Of a stretch of 64,000 nt of DNA, positions 1 through 7,457 are shown piece after piece (the stretch's first letter is position 1; every line of letters begins with the position of its first letter). This stretch comes from a bacterium D16-50 (GTDB lineage: Bacteria > Bacillota > Clostridia > Lachnospirales > Lachnospiraceae). Location: the NCBI GenBank assembly GCA_003612485.1, contig RAZA01000019.1, positions 1 to 64,000 of the forward strand, given 5' to 3'. The notes under the pieces were generated by a model. It saw nothing but the letters and a program-made list of their open reading frames with translations. It made no database searches and was not told the DNA's origin. The translations under genes and the position numbers were made by a program.

Positions 1-59
1 ACAATGTGGTACTTGCACATCCATTTCGTATGTGCCATGCTGTTTGTCTTGTTAGCCAT
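1..59 (-). CDS. tnpA: IS200/IS605 transposase TnpA, N-terminal fragment
   Basis: Only the first 19 codons are visible, running off the left edge. They read MANKTNSMAHTKWMCKYHI, which matches the conserved start of IS200-type transposases (the family usually continues with a VFTPKYRR-like strand). The protein is a small HUH tyrosine transposase that moves single-stranded DNA. A ribosome site (AAAGGTG) lies just upstream of the ATG but is buried in the 60-126 hairpin. Whether the gene is intact cannot be judged here. Confidence 0.85.
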   Translation of the reverse strand, partial: MANKTNSMAHTKWMCKYHI

Positions 60-126
60 AAAAATCACCTTTCCTTTCGTTATGTAGTAGCTTGAACAAC
101 TCTATCATAACGGAAAGGTGATTTTT
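60..126 (-). promoter_or_regulatory. Stem-loop that sequesters the tnpA ribosome site
   Basis: Bases 60-74 pair perfectly with 112-126 (15 bp). After a four-base bulge, 79-84 pairs with 106-111. The 3' arm on the minus strand contains the tnpA Shine-Dalgarno and ends directly before the ATG. In IS200 a 5'-UTR hairpin is known to hide the ribosome site and keep transposition low; the same arrangement is inferred here from the pairing. Confidence 0.75.
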
Positions 127-180
127 GTGCTATAAGCACTTGCTACACCACCCGCATAGCAGGTGGTTTTCTGTTTCGCA

Positions 181-215
181 CGTCTCCGTTTTTCGGAACA
201 CGAAAAACGGAGACG
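181..215. terminator. Perfect 15-bp inverted repeat beside the IS end
   Basis: Arms at 181-195 and 201-215 are exact complements around a five-base loop (gaaca) and contain an internal T/A run. This could act as a bidirectional terminator, or be a structure the IS inserted next to (IS200-like elements often sit beside hairpins). There is no clean U-run outside the stem, so the terminator call is tentative. Confidence 0.4.
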
Positions 216-237
216 CACTCAACCGACTAAAGCCGAT

Positions 238-266
238 AAAAAAACAGCCGGGACACTTCCCGGCTG
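238..266 (-). terminator. Rho-independent terminator of the metal operon
   Basis: On the minus strand a 9-bp GC-rich stem (258-266 with 245-253) is followed directly by seven T residues (244-238). It lies 17 bases after the ZIP gene stop, so it should end the hma-ATPase-ZIP transcript. Confidence 0.85.
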
Positions 267-282
267 CAAGACACTGCGGACG

Positions 283-1062
283 TCAGGCTCCCAAAGCCAC
301 GTCCAGAACCATCATCAGTACGAACCCCAGCGCCACCCCTATGGTGCCGAAGTTGGTATGCCCCTCATCTCTGGCTTCGGGAATCAGCTCATCCGCCACC
401 ACATAGATCATGGCCCCTGCCGCAAATGCCAGCAGATAAGGCAGAATCCGCACCACCTGTTCCGCCAGCAAAATGGTGGCCGCAGCCCCCACCGGCTCCA
501 CGATCCCCGATGCCACCCCGTACCAGAAAGCTCTTGGTCTGGAGATGCCCGCATTCCTCAGAGGCATGGATATAATGGCGCCTTCCGGGAAATTCTGGAT
601 GGCGATGCCGGCTGTCAGCACAATGGCCCCCGCCATGGTCATCCCCGTATCCTCCAGAATCGCCCCTGCCAGCGCCACCCCCACCGCCATTCCTTCCGGC
701 AGATTGTGGAGGGATACCGCCAGCATCAGCATGGTCGCCTTGTCGAAGCCCGATTTCACCCCTTCCGGCTTTCCGCCCTCCGGATGGAGATGGGGCACCG
801 CGCAGTCCAGAGCCAGCAGAAAGCCTATGCCCAGCAGGAAGCCCACGGCCACCGGCAACCAGGGCTGGCCTCCCTGCTGTCTAGTCATCTCTATGGCCGG
901 ATCCAGAAGGGACCACACGGAGGCGGCGATCATGACTCCCGACGCAAATCCCAGCAAAAGCTTCTCCAGCCGGGAGTTCATCTTCTCCTTCATGAAGAAT
1001 ACCATGGCCGCCCCTGCGGAGGTTCCCAGAAAAGGGATCATCAATATCAAAATTTCTGTCAT
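283..1062 (-). CDS. ZIP family divalent metal transporter (ZupT/GufA-like)
   Basis: A 259-residue membrane protein of the ZIP family, which moves Zn2+ and other divalent metals into the cytoplasm. It has about eight hydrophobic segments. The two signature helices are visible: HNLPEG at residues 119-124 and NFPEG at 157-161, whose His, Asn and Glu residues form the binuclear metal site. A short loop, PHLHPEGG near 90, is a possible metal ligand. The start at 1062 is chosen because GGAGAAGAA sits just before it and the 36 upstream codons look non-membrane and unrelated. It is the last gene after the P-type ATPase, with no terminator in the 138-base gap. An importer sharing an operon with an exporter is odd. 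Substrate is inferred only. Confidence 0.88.
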   Translation of the reverse strand: MTEILILMIPFLGTSAGAAMVFFMKEKMNSRLEKLLLGFASGVMIAASVWSLLDPAIEMTRQQGGQPWLPVAVGFLLGIGFLLALDCAVPHLHPEGGKPEGVKSGFDKATMLMLAVSLHNLPEGMAVGVALAGAILEDTGMTMAGAIVLTAGIAIQNFPEGAIISMPLRNAGISRPRAFWYGVASGIVEPVGAAATILLAEQVVRILPYLLAFAAGAMIYVVADELIPEARDEGHTNFGTIGVALGFVLMMVLDVALGA

Positions 1063-1200
1063 TTCTTCTCCTATCCGCACTTTTCCCCGCCCCGTAGAGC
1101 GCCCTTCTCCTGACGCTCCAAAACGGGAACATGAATTCTCAAGCGCATCTCTTGTTATAGTATGCGCCATCCTTTGTTCAAAATGCGGATAAATCCATAG

Positions 1201-3105
1201 TTACGCTTTTACTTTCAGACATCTGACAGCATTCAGCACCGCCAGCACCATGACGCCCACATCGGCAAAAATGGCAATCCACATGTTTGCGATACCCAGC
1301 GCCCCCAGCCCCAGACATAGGGCCTTCACTCCAAGAGCAAACACGATATTCTCATAGACGATCCGCAGACACTTCTGGGAAATCCTCATGGCAAGGGCAA
1401 GCTTCATGGGATTGTCGTCCATCAGCACCACGTCCGCCGCCTCTATGGCCGCGTCGGATCCAAGCGCTCCCATGGCCACGCCGATATCCGCTCTGGAAAG
1501 CACCGGGGCGTCGTTGATGCCGTCTCCCACAAACACCAGTCTCTCCTTGGGGGACTTCTGCGCCAGAAGCTCCTCCACCGCCGCCACCTTGTCCGCCGGC
1601 AGCAGCTCGCTTTTCACCTCGTCCAAACCAAGCTGCTTTGCCACCTGCTCCGCCGCCTTTTTCCCGTCTCCGGTGAGCATCACCGTCCTCTTCACTCCGG
1701 CTGCCTTCAGGGCGGCAACGGCTTCGGCGGACTGTTCCTTCACCACGTCAGAGATCAGGATGTAGCCGGCATAAGTCCCCTCCACCGCCACGTGAACCAC
1801 GGTTCCCTCAGGGGAATCCACCAAAATCCCCAGCTTTTCCATGAGCTTTTTGTTCCCTACGGCCACCTTAGCGCCGTCCACCGACGCCGTAACGCCGTGG
1901 CCGCCGATCTCCTCCACTTCCGTGACCCTTCCGGGACTGATTTCCCCGCCGTAAGCCTCCTTCAAGCTCTTGCTGATGGGATGCGTGGAATAGCTCTCCA
2001 CATGGGCTGCCAGCTCCAGCAGCTTTCCCTCCCCAAGCTCCTCTCCAAAACCGCCTGCGGGGAAGATGCCCGTGACACAAAACACGCCTTTTGTAAGCGT
2101 ACCCGTCTTATCAAACATCACATACTTGGTCTTGGCCAGCGCCTCCAGATAATTGGATCCCTTCACCAGAATGCCGCAGGAGGACGCTCCCCCGATGCCT
2201 CCGAAAAAGCTTAAGGGGATGGAGATCACCAGCGCGCAGGGACAGCTGATCACCAGAAAGGTCAATGCGCGGATCACCCATATACTCCATCCCGCAGGAT
2301 TTCCCATGATCAGATTGACCACGGAGGGCACTACCGCCAGAGCCAGCGCGCTGCCGCATACCGCCGGAGTATAATATTTCGCAAACTTGGTGATGAAATT
2401 CTCCGTGCGAGCCTTCTTCATGCTGGAATTTTCAACCAGATCCAAAATCTTGGACACGGTGGACTCCCCAAACTCCTTGGTGGTCCGAATGTGCAGCAGG
2501 CCCGAAATGTTCACGCAGCCGCTGATGACCTCCTCCCCTGCGCACACCTCTCTGGGAACGCTCTCCCCGGTGAGGGCGCTGGTGTTCAGGGAGGAGCTAC
2601 CGTCCACCACTACCCCGTCGATGGGAACCTTCTCTCCGGGCTGTACCACAATGACTCTGCCCACTTCCACATCTTCCGGATCCACCTGCTCCAGACTGCC
2701 GTCCTCCCTTTCCACATTGGCATAATCCGGCCTGATATCCATAAGGGCGCTGATGTTTTTCCTGCTCTTTCCCACCGCCACGGCCTGAAACAGTTCACCG
2801 ATCTGGTAAAAAAGCATTACCGCCACGCCTTCAGCGAACTCTCCCTCCATGCCCTGAGACTCATTGTACACTCCCAGCAGCATGGCTCCCACGGTGGCCA
2901 CCGCCATCAGGAAATTTTCGTCAAAAATCTTCCCGTGTACGATCCCAAGAAACGCCTTCCGCAAGATATCGTATCCGATTATCAGATAGGGAACCAGATA
3001 CAGCAGGAACCGCGGATACCCCTCCACCGGAACAAAATGCAGGCCCACCATCAAAACAGCCGAAACAATGATACGGCATAACATCTTTTTTTGTTTTTGC
3101 GTCAT
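1201..3105 (-). CDS. Heavy-metal P1B-type ATPase (Zn/Cd/Pb exporter type)
   Basis: A 634-residue P-type ATPase expected to pump Zn2+, Cd2+ or Pb2+ out of the cell. Visible motifs are TGES (179-182, actuator), CPC (288-290) in the transmembrane metal site, DKTGTLTKG (phosphorylated Asp, about 332-340), the HP motif (SYSTHPIS) of the nucleotide-binding domain and GDGINDAPVL near 545. The protein is shorter than typical ZntA/CadA because it lacks an N-terminal HMA domain. A separate HMA protein is encoded 95 bases upstream in the same direction, so the metal-binding domain appears to be supplied in trans. The CPC motif and context favour Zn/Cd over Cu, but the exact metal is not proven by sequence. 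Confidence 0.93.
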   Translation of the reverse strand: MTQKQKKMLCRIIVSAVLMVGLHFVPVEGYPRFLLYLVPYLIIGYDILRKAFLGIVHGKIFDENFLMAVATVGAMLLGVYNESQGMEGEFAEGVAVMLFYQIGELFQAVAVGKSRKNISALMDIRPDYANVEREDGSLEQVDPEDVEVGRVIVVQPGEKVPIDGVVVDGSSSLNTSALTGESVPREVCAGEEVISGCVNISGLLHIRTTKEFGESTVSKILDLVENSSMKKARTENFITKFAKYYTPAVCGSALALAVVPSVVNLIMGNPAGWSIWVIRALTFLVISCPCALVISIPLSFFGGIGGASSCGILVKGSNYLEALAKTKYVMFDKTGTLTKGVFCVTGIFPAGGFGEELGEGKLLELAAHVESYSTHPISKSLKEAYGGEISPGRVTEVEEIGGHGVTASVDGAKVAVGNKKLMEKLGILVDSPEGTVVHVAVEGTYAGYILISDVVKEQSAEAVAALKAAGVKRTVMLTGDGKKAAEQVAKQLGLDEVKSELLPADKVAAVEELLAQKSPKERLVFVGDGINDAPVLSRADIGVAMGALGSDAAIEAADVVLMDDNPMKLALAMRISQKCLRIVYENIVFALGVKALCLGLGALGIANMWIAIFADVGVMVLAVLNAVRCLKVKA

Positions 3106-3200
3106 GATCTTTCACCCATCCTCATATCTGTATTCTCTTTCGCCCGCTCTTTTACCTAACTTTTCAGACGGCGAACTCCCCGTCCTTCCCATGGCGCACA

Positions 3201-3419
3201 TCATAAGTAGATTTCGCAGTCATCCTCCACCTTCTTGCATGCCTTCCGCACCGCCTGCATGACGCCGGTCTCGTCCGCCCCCTCCGCAAACTCCACCTTC
3301 ATCTTCTGCGTCATGAAGCTCACCGTGGCCTCCGCCACGCCATCCACCTTTTTGGCCGCCTCCTCCATCTTCAGAGCACAGTTTGCGCAGTCCACTTCAA
3401 TCTTATAAGTCTTTTTCAT
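3201..3419 (-). CDS. Small heavy-metal-associated (HMA) domain protein
   Basis: A 72-residue ferredoxin-fold HMA protein with the metal-binding loop VDCANC (Cys-x-x-Cys) near residues 9-14 and the expected beta-alpha-beta pattern. The C-terminal tail is DDCEIYL, with an extra Cys. ATG codons occur at 3422 and 3419; 3419 is preferred because GAGG is then six bases away rather than three. It is the first gene of the metal operon, directly below the metal-responsive promoter. It probably delivers metal to, or senses metal for, the adjacent ATPase that lacks its own HMA domain. Confidence 0.85.
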   Translation of the reverse strand: MKKTYKIEVDCANCALKMEEAAKKVDGVAEATVSFMTQKMKVEFAEGADETGVMQAVRKACKKVEDDCEIYL

Positions 3420-3493
3420 CATAAACCTCTTTCCGCCCCGGGGCTGTTTTTTGATCCTTCCGGCCCCTTCTCTGTCACTCATCCGTGAGGCCG

Positions 3494-3549
3494 AAACATA
3501 TGAATTATTGTTCATATGTTTATATTACCACTTATTCCGGAAATGTCAA
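3494..3549 (-). promoter_or_regulatory. Metal operon promoter with ArsR/SmtB-like operator
   Basis: On the minus strand TTGACA (3549-3544) and TAATAT (3527-3522) are separated by 16 bases. Directly downstream, 3494-3521 is a perfect inverted repeat: 11-bp arms (aaacatatgaa and its complement) around six bases. The core TGAA-N6-TTCA matches the known operator pattern of SmtB/CzrA/CadC metal sensors. Position over the start site implies repression relieved by metal. No ArsR-family gene is in the window, so the regulator must be encoded elsewhere. Confidence 0.8.
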
Positions 3550-3622
3550 GACAGAAATTGCAAAAGATACCCGCCGTCTTTCCGCCTCCCCTGAGGAAGA
3601 AATCAAAAATATCAAATACTAT

Positions 3623-3651
3623 TTGCATATTTCAATAGGGTATGGTATAGT
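3623..3651 (+). promoter_or_regulatory. Probable promoter of the sodium:solute symporter
   Basis: TTGCAT and TATAGT with a 17-base spacer. A GC-rich hairpin (GCCCGC/GCGGGC, about 3710-3725) lies between this promoter and the ribosome site and may affect translation. Confidence 0.55.
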
Positions 3652-3742
3652 TGCTTCAGTGCTTTAAACTTTTGCACTTTAAATCGCAAAAGCATAAAAT
3701 GTAAAATACGCCCGCCTCAGCGGGCAGGGAGGTATGAGAAAC

Positions 3743-5275
3743 ATGAAATTACTGTTACTGATCATCTATTTTGCCGTTCTGATCGGCATCGGCCTTTACT
3801 GCCGCAAGCACGCTACGGACGTCAACGGCTTCGTGCTGGGCGGACGTTCCGTAGGGCCTTGGCTCACCGCCTTCGCCTACGGCACATCCTATTTCTCCGC
3901 TGTGGTCTTCGTGGGCTATGCGGGGCAGTTCGGCTGGAAATACGGCATCGCGGCTACATGGGCGGGCATAGGCAACGCCATCATCGGCTCCCTGCTGGCC
4001 TGGGCGGTTCTGGGACGCCGGACCCGCATCATGACCCAGCATCTGGACTCCGCCACCATGCCCCAGTTCTTCGGGGAGCGTTTCGGCAGCAGATCCCTGA
4101 AGATCGGAGCCTCCGTCATTATCTTCATATTTCTGATCCCCTATACGGCGTCCCTATATAACGGCCTGTCACGTCTCTTCGGCATGGCCTTCGACATTGA
4201 TTATTCCGTGTGCATCATTTTGATGGCCGTGCTTACCGCCGTCTATGTCATTGCCGGGGGCTATATGGCCACCGCCATCAACGATTTTATTCAGGGCATC
4301 ATCATGCTGGGAGGCATCGCAACCATCATTGTGGCCGTGCTGAAATCCAAGGGAGGCTTCATGGCAGCCTTGGACAGTCTGGCAAAAGTCTCCGACGAGA
4401 CCGTGGCCACCACCCCGGGCATCTTCGCCTCCTTCTTCGGGCCGGATCCCCTGAACCTCCTGTTCGTGGTCCTTCTGACCTCATTGGGCACATGGGGGCT
4501 GCCCCAGATGGTGCAGAAATTCTATGCCATCAAAAACGAGGAATCCATCAAGAAGGGCACCATCATCTCCACCCTGTTCGCTCTGGTGGTGGCAGGGGGA
4601 TGCTATTTTCTGGGGGGCTTCGGCAGGCTGTTCTCCGATCAGGTGAATATAGCTGCAGACGGTTACGACGCCATTATCCCTGCCATGCTGTCGGGCCTAT
4701 CGCCCATGCTCATCGCTCTTGTGGTGATTCTGGTGCTGTCCGCTTCCATGTCCACTTTGTCCTCCTTGGTCATGGCCTCCAGCTCCACTCTGACCATCGA
4801 TTTCCTGAAGGAACTCTTCTTCCGGAAAATGAGCCAGAAAAAACAGGTTCTCTGTATGCGGGGGCTGGTGGTGGTCTTCATCGCCATATCCTCCGTTCTG
4901 GCCCTGATCCAGTACCAGAGCTCCGTCACCTTCATCGCCCAGCTCATGGGAGTCTCCTGGGGGGCGCTGGCGGGAGCCTTTCTGGCGCCCTTCCTATACG
5001 CCCTCTATTCCAAGAGAGTGACAAAGGCCGCCTGCTGGATCTGCTTTCTGTTCAGTTCCGTGCTGATGGTGGCCAACATCTTCTTCCGCCCGTCCTTCCC
5101 GGAGGTCATCCAGTCTCCCATCAACTGCGGCGTGGCAGCCATGGTGGCCGGGCTGGTCATTGTGCCTCTGGCCAGCCTCTTTACCCCAAAGCCGGACAAG
5201 GGTCTGGTGGACAATGCCTTCGCCTGCTATGAGAAAAAGACGGAGGTAACTCAGAAGACCGCCTTGGGGAAATAA
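3743..5275 (+). CDS. Sodium:solute symporter (SSS family)
   Basis: A 510-residue SSS-family transporter with about 13 hydrophobic helices, which uses the Na+ gradient to import an organic solute. The GGRSVGPWLTAFAYGTSYFSA segment near the start is the typical TM1 region of the family (PutP/PanF/SglT group), and SASMSTLSSLVMASSS near 340 is the conserved TM8 Na+-site region. The ATG at 3743 is preferred over 3734 because GGGAGG is then ten bases away rather than one. It is monocistronic and is followed by a repeat and an inverted repeat. The solute cannot be told from sequence. Confidence 0.9.
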   Translation: MKLLLLIIYFAVLIGIGLYCRKHATDVNGFVLGGRSVGPWLTAFAYGTSYFSAVVFVGYAGQFGWKYGIAATWAGIGNAIIGSLLAWAVLGRRTRIMTQHLDSATMPQFFGERFGSRSLKIGASVIIFIFLIPYTASLYNGLSRLFGMAFDIDYSVCIILMAVLTAVYVIAGGYMATAINDFIQGIIMLGGIATIIVAVLKSKGGFMAALDSLAKVSDETVATTPGIFASFFGPDPLNLLFVVLLTSLGTWGLPQMVQKFYAIKNEESIKKGTIISTLFALVVAGGCYFLGGFGRLFSDQVNIAADGYDAIIPAMLSGLSPMLIALVVILVLSASMSTLSSLVMASSSTLTIDFLKELFFRKMSQKKQVLCMRGLVVVFIAISSVLALIQYQSSVTFIAQLMGVSWGALAGAFLAPFLYALYSKRVTKAACWICFLFSSVLMVANIFFRPSFPEVIQSPINCGVAAMVAGLVIVPLASLFTPKPDKGLVDNAFACYEKKTEVTQKTALGK

Positions 5276-5300
5276 TCGAAGGTGAAATAATTTAACCTGC

Positions 5301-5342
5301 AACAATAGAATCCACGCTTCGCGAGTCTTCTATTGTCATGAA
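5301..5342 (+). repeat. Interspersed palindromic repeat, copy 1 of 3
   Basis: AACAATAGAA starts 25 bases after the symporter stop. The outer arms CAATAGAA and TTCTATTG are exact complements around a GC-rich centre, and the unit ends in GTCATGAA. Related copies are at 21570-21610 (same strand) and 40713-40754 (opposite strand). All three follow stop codons, so it may work as a terminator or mRNA 3'-end stabiliser. Confidence 0.8.
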
Positions 5343-5349
5343 TAAATAG

Positions 5350-5383
5350 CATTGGCCGGAAATCAACGACTTCCGGCCAATGC
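5350..5383. terminator. Strong inverted repeat after the symporter gene
   Basis: Thirteen perfectly paired bases (GCATTGGCCGGAA with 5371-5383) enclose a nine-base loop. There is no U-run on the plus side, so it is probably a transcription-end or RNA-stability hairpin between the convergent symporter and ClpX-like genes. Confidence 0.5.
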
Positions 5384-5400
5384 AGATATCCATATTCTTA

Positions 5401-5490
5401 TCTCTGTATTTTTGAATCTATATTAATGAATCTATACTTTTGAATCTGTACTTTTTTGTATCTGTATTTTTTTGTATCTGTATTTTTCCC
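5401..5490. repeat. AT-rich degenerate tandem repeat (about 15 bp x 6)
   Basis: Six head-to-tail units resembling TCTGTATTTTTGAA, the last three nearly identical (tctgtattttttttgta-like). It sits between the convergent genes ending at 5275 and 5530. No coding function is apparent. Confidence 0.7.
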
Positions 5491-5529
5491 TCTTAAGGAA
5501 TTATGCCCTATTAGGAAGCATAGGAACCG

Positions 5530-7137
5530 TCACTTCATAGGAATCTCCGCCGGCTTGTCCGGATTCTCCAAAAGCCGGCTGCTGCGTATATCAATGATAG
5601 GCCCCCCTATTCCTTCAATGTATTCTCTGGTGATGGTGACTCTTCCGATATTGTCATCCTTGGGAATCTCATACATAATGTCCAGCATGAAATCCTCAAT
5701 GATGGAGCGCAGGGCCCTTGCCCCGGTGTCCCGCTTCATAGCCTTATCCGCAATGGCCTCCAGTGCCTCCTCCGCAAACTCCAGCCGCACCTCGTCCAGC
5801 TCCAGAAGCTTCTGGTACTGCTTCAGGATGGCGTTCTTGGGCTCTTTGAGAATCTTCACCATCATGTCCTTGGTAAGTCCCTCCAGCGTATAGATAATGG
5901 GCAGACGTCCTATGAATTCCGGAATCATCCCGAATTTCCGGATATCCTCCACCGTCACCTTGGACAAGATATTTTTGTCTTTGTCATATTGATCCTTCAG
6001 CTGGGAGCCGAATCCGATGGATGCGCTCTTGGTCAGGCGCTCCTTAATGATTTCCTCCAGATCCGGGAAAGCCCCTCCGCAGATAAACAAGATGTTTCTG
6101 GTGTTCACCGTGGCCAGCGGCACCATGGCGTTCTTGCTGTTTGCCCCCACGGGCACCTCCACCTCGGCTCCCTCCAAGAGCTTCAGCATGCCCTGCTGCA
6201 CGCTCTCGCCGCTCACGTCTCTGGTGTTGGTATTTTTCTTTTTGGCAATCTTGTCTATTTCATCTATGAAAATAATGCCTCTTTCCGCCCTCTCCACATC
6301 ATTGTCCGCCGCTGCCAGAAGCTTGGACACCACGGACTCGATATCGTCCCCGATATATCCCGCCTCCGTCAGGGAGGTAGCGTCCGCTATGGCCAAGGGC
6401 ACGTCCAGAAGTCTGGCAAGGGTCTTCACCAGATAGGTCTTGCCGCAGCCGGTGGGGCCGATCATCAGCATATTGGATTTCTCGATTTCAATCTCATTCA
6501 TGGTTCCCGTGGCCACCCGCTTATAATGGTTGTACACCGCCACGGAGATCACCTTCTTGGCATGCTCCTGTCCTACCACATATTCATCCAGACTTGCCTT
6601 GATCTTATGGGGCGCGGGAATGTCCCGTATGTTCAGAACCGGCTCCTGATCGGTCTTCTTTTTCTTCTTCAGCTTCTGCTTGTTGGGGATCCCCCCGTCC
6701 CCCTGCAGATCCGCAAGGTTCACGAAGCTGATATTGGGAAACCCGTTCTGCTTGGACATCTGCTCCAGATTATTCTGAAACTGGGGATTGTTCAGCATCC
6801 CCTGATAGTCAAACTGGCTGACGGTCTCCATCGTCTTGTGCATACAGTCGCCGCAGACACAGATATTGTTTGGAAGCTTGAACATCTTCCCCGCCTTGCT
6901 CTCAGGCCGGCGGCAGATAAAGCATACGTCCTCGTATTCGCTGTTGTCGCTCTTCCCCGCATTCTTGGCGGAAGAAGCGTCGGAATGCCCCTCGCCCTTT
7001 CCCGGGGAGTCCTTTGTCAGATCCTCCTCGGAGCGGGAACCGTCCTCCCCTCCGCCGCTTACAGAATTATAATCCCTATCGTCCGTCTCTTTTTCTTCTG
7101 TTTCCTTTTCTTTCGTATCATTCACCAAATCCGACAT
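5530..7137 (-). CDS. ClpX-like AAA+ unfoldase (divergent second copy)
   Basis: A 535-residue AAA+ protein with ClpX architecture. A charged N-terminal tail of about 70 residues is followed by a zinc finger (CFIC at 72-75, CGDC at 95-98), a long basic linker with KKKKK, then the ATPase core with Walker A GPTGCGKT, Walker B IIFIDEID and the C-terminal small domain ending before a short tail. The loop SIGFG contains the IGF tripeptide that docks ClpX on ClpP, so pairing with ClpP is plausible. Canonical ClpX is about 420 residues and is encoded separately here at 48505-49779. The extended tail and linker suggest a different substrate set. The start at 7137 follows AGAGGAGAA; the upstream 40 codons lack a ribosome site. 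It runs with the DUF951 and YdcF genes. Confidence 0.88.
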   Translation of the reverse strand: MSDLVNDTKEKETEEKETDDRDYNSVSGGGEDGSRSEEDLTKDSPGKGEGHSDASSAKNAGKSDNSEYEDVCFICRRPESKAGKMFKLPNNICVCGDCMHKTMETVSQFDYQGMLNNPQFQNNLEQMSKQNGFPNISFVNLADLQGDGGIPNKQKLKKKKKTDQEPVLNIRDIPAPHKIKASLDEYVVGQEHAKKVISVAVYNHYKRVATGTMNEIEIEKSNMLMIGPTGCGKTYLVKTLARLLDVPLAIADATSLTEAGYIGDDIESVVSKLLAAADNDVERAERGIIFIDEIDKIAKKKNTNTRDVSGESVQQGMLKLLEGAEVEVPVGANSKNAMVPLATVNTRNILFICGGAFPDLEEIIKERLTKSASIGFGSQLKDQYDKDKNILSKVTVEDIRKFGMIPEFIGRLPIIYTLEGLTKDMMVKILKEPKNAILKQYQKLLELDEVRLEFAEEALEAIADKAMKRDTGARALRSIIEDFMLDIMYEIPKDDNIGRVTITREYIEGIGGPIIDIRSSRLLENPDKPAEIPMK

Positions 7138-7202
7138 TTCTCCTCTTTTCCGCATATACCTGCATCCGTTTCGCTGAGGACTTATTACCATCCAAACATC
7201 AG

Positions 7203-7220
7203 TATACTTGAAAAAGTATA
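7203..7220 (-). promoter_or_regulatory. Inverted repeat in the ClpX-like promoter region
   Basis: TATACTT-gaaa-AAGTATA is a perfect 7-bp inverted repeat 66 bases upstream of the start. On the minus strand it overlaps a TATACT -10 candidate with TTGTGG 17 bases before it. It may be an operator; no regulator is suggested. Confidence 0.35.
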
Positions 7221-7266
7221 TTTCCACAAGTAAACTTTTGGTGAGAATTATAAACATTTGAGAAAC

Positions 7267-7440
7267 TCACAGAATTTCCTTCACATTCTTTTCCAGCAGT
7301 CTTCGGGCGATCATGATCTGGTGCCCGCAGCCCCTGCACTTCAGGCGGAAGTCCGCCCCAGACCGCAGCACCTCCCATTCCCTGCTCCCGCAGGGATGCT
7401 GTTTCTTCAATCTCAGAACATCTCCCACGTTAATATCCAT
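7267..7440 (-). CDS. DUF951 family small protein
   Basis: A 57-residue protein starting MDINVGDVLRLKKQHPCGS with a second CRGCGH motif near 36-41, typical of the DUF951 family of Bacillota (often found near DNA replication or ribosome genes). The conserved KKxHPCG and CxGCG segments could form a single metal site. The ATG at 7440 is preceded by GGAGG nine bases upstream. It lies between ydcF-like and clpX-like genes on the same strand, 17 bases after the former. Function is unknown. Confidence 0.88.
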   Translation of the reverse strand: MDINVGDVLRLKKQHPCGSREWEVLRSGADFRLKCRGCGHQIMIARRLLEKNVKEIL

Positions 7441-7457
7441 GCCGCCATACCTCCTAC

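Larger units (their letters stand above)
1..178 (-). mobile_element. IS200/IS605-family element, left end (cut by window edge)
   Basis: The first bases encode, on the minus strand, the N-terminus of a Y1 (HUH) transposase of the IS200 type. Outside it lie a long stem-loop (60-126) and a second small hairpin at 147-167 (ACCACC paired with GGTGGT, inner GC/GC pairs, three-base loop) followed by a T-rich stretch. Subterminal hairpins of this kind are the ends recognised by TnpA in the family. The rest of the element is outside the window. The outer boundary near 178 is a guess, because this family makes no target duplication and has no terminal inverted repeats. Confidence 0.8.

Noticed and set aside
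163..1113. Long plus-strand frame opposite the ZIP gene
   Set aside because: Antisense shadow of a GC-rich gene; His/Arg/Gln-rich, no ribosome site.
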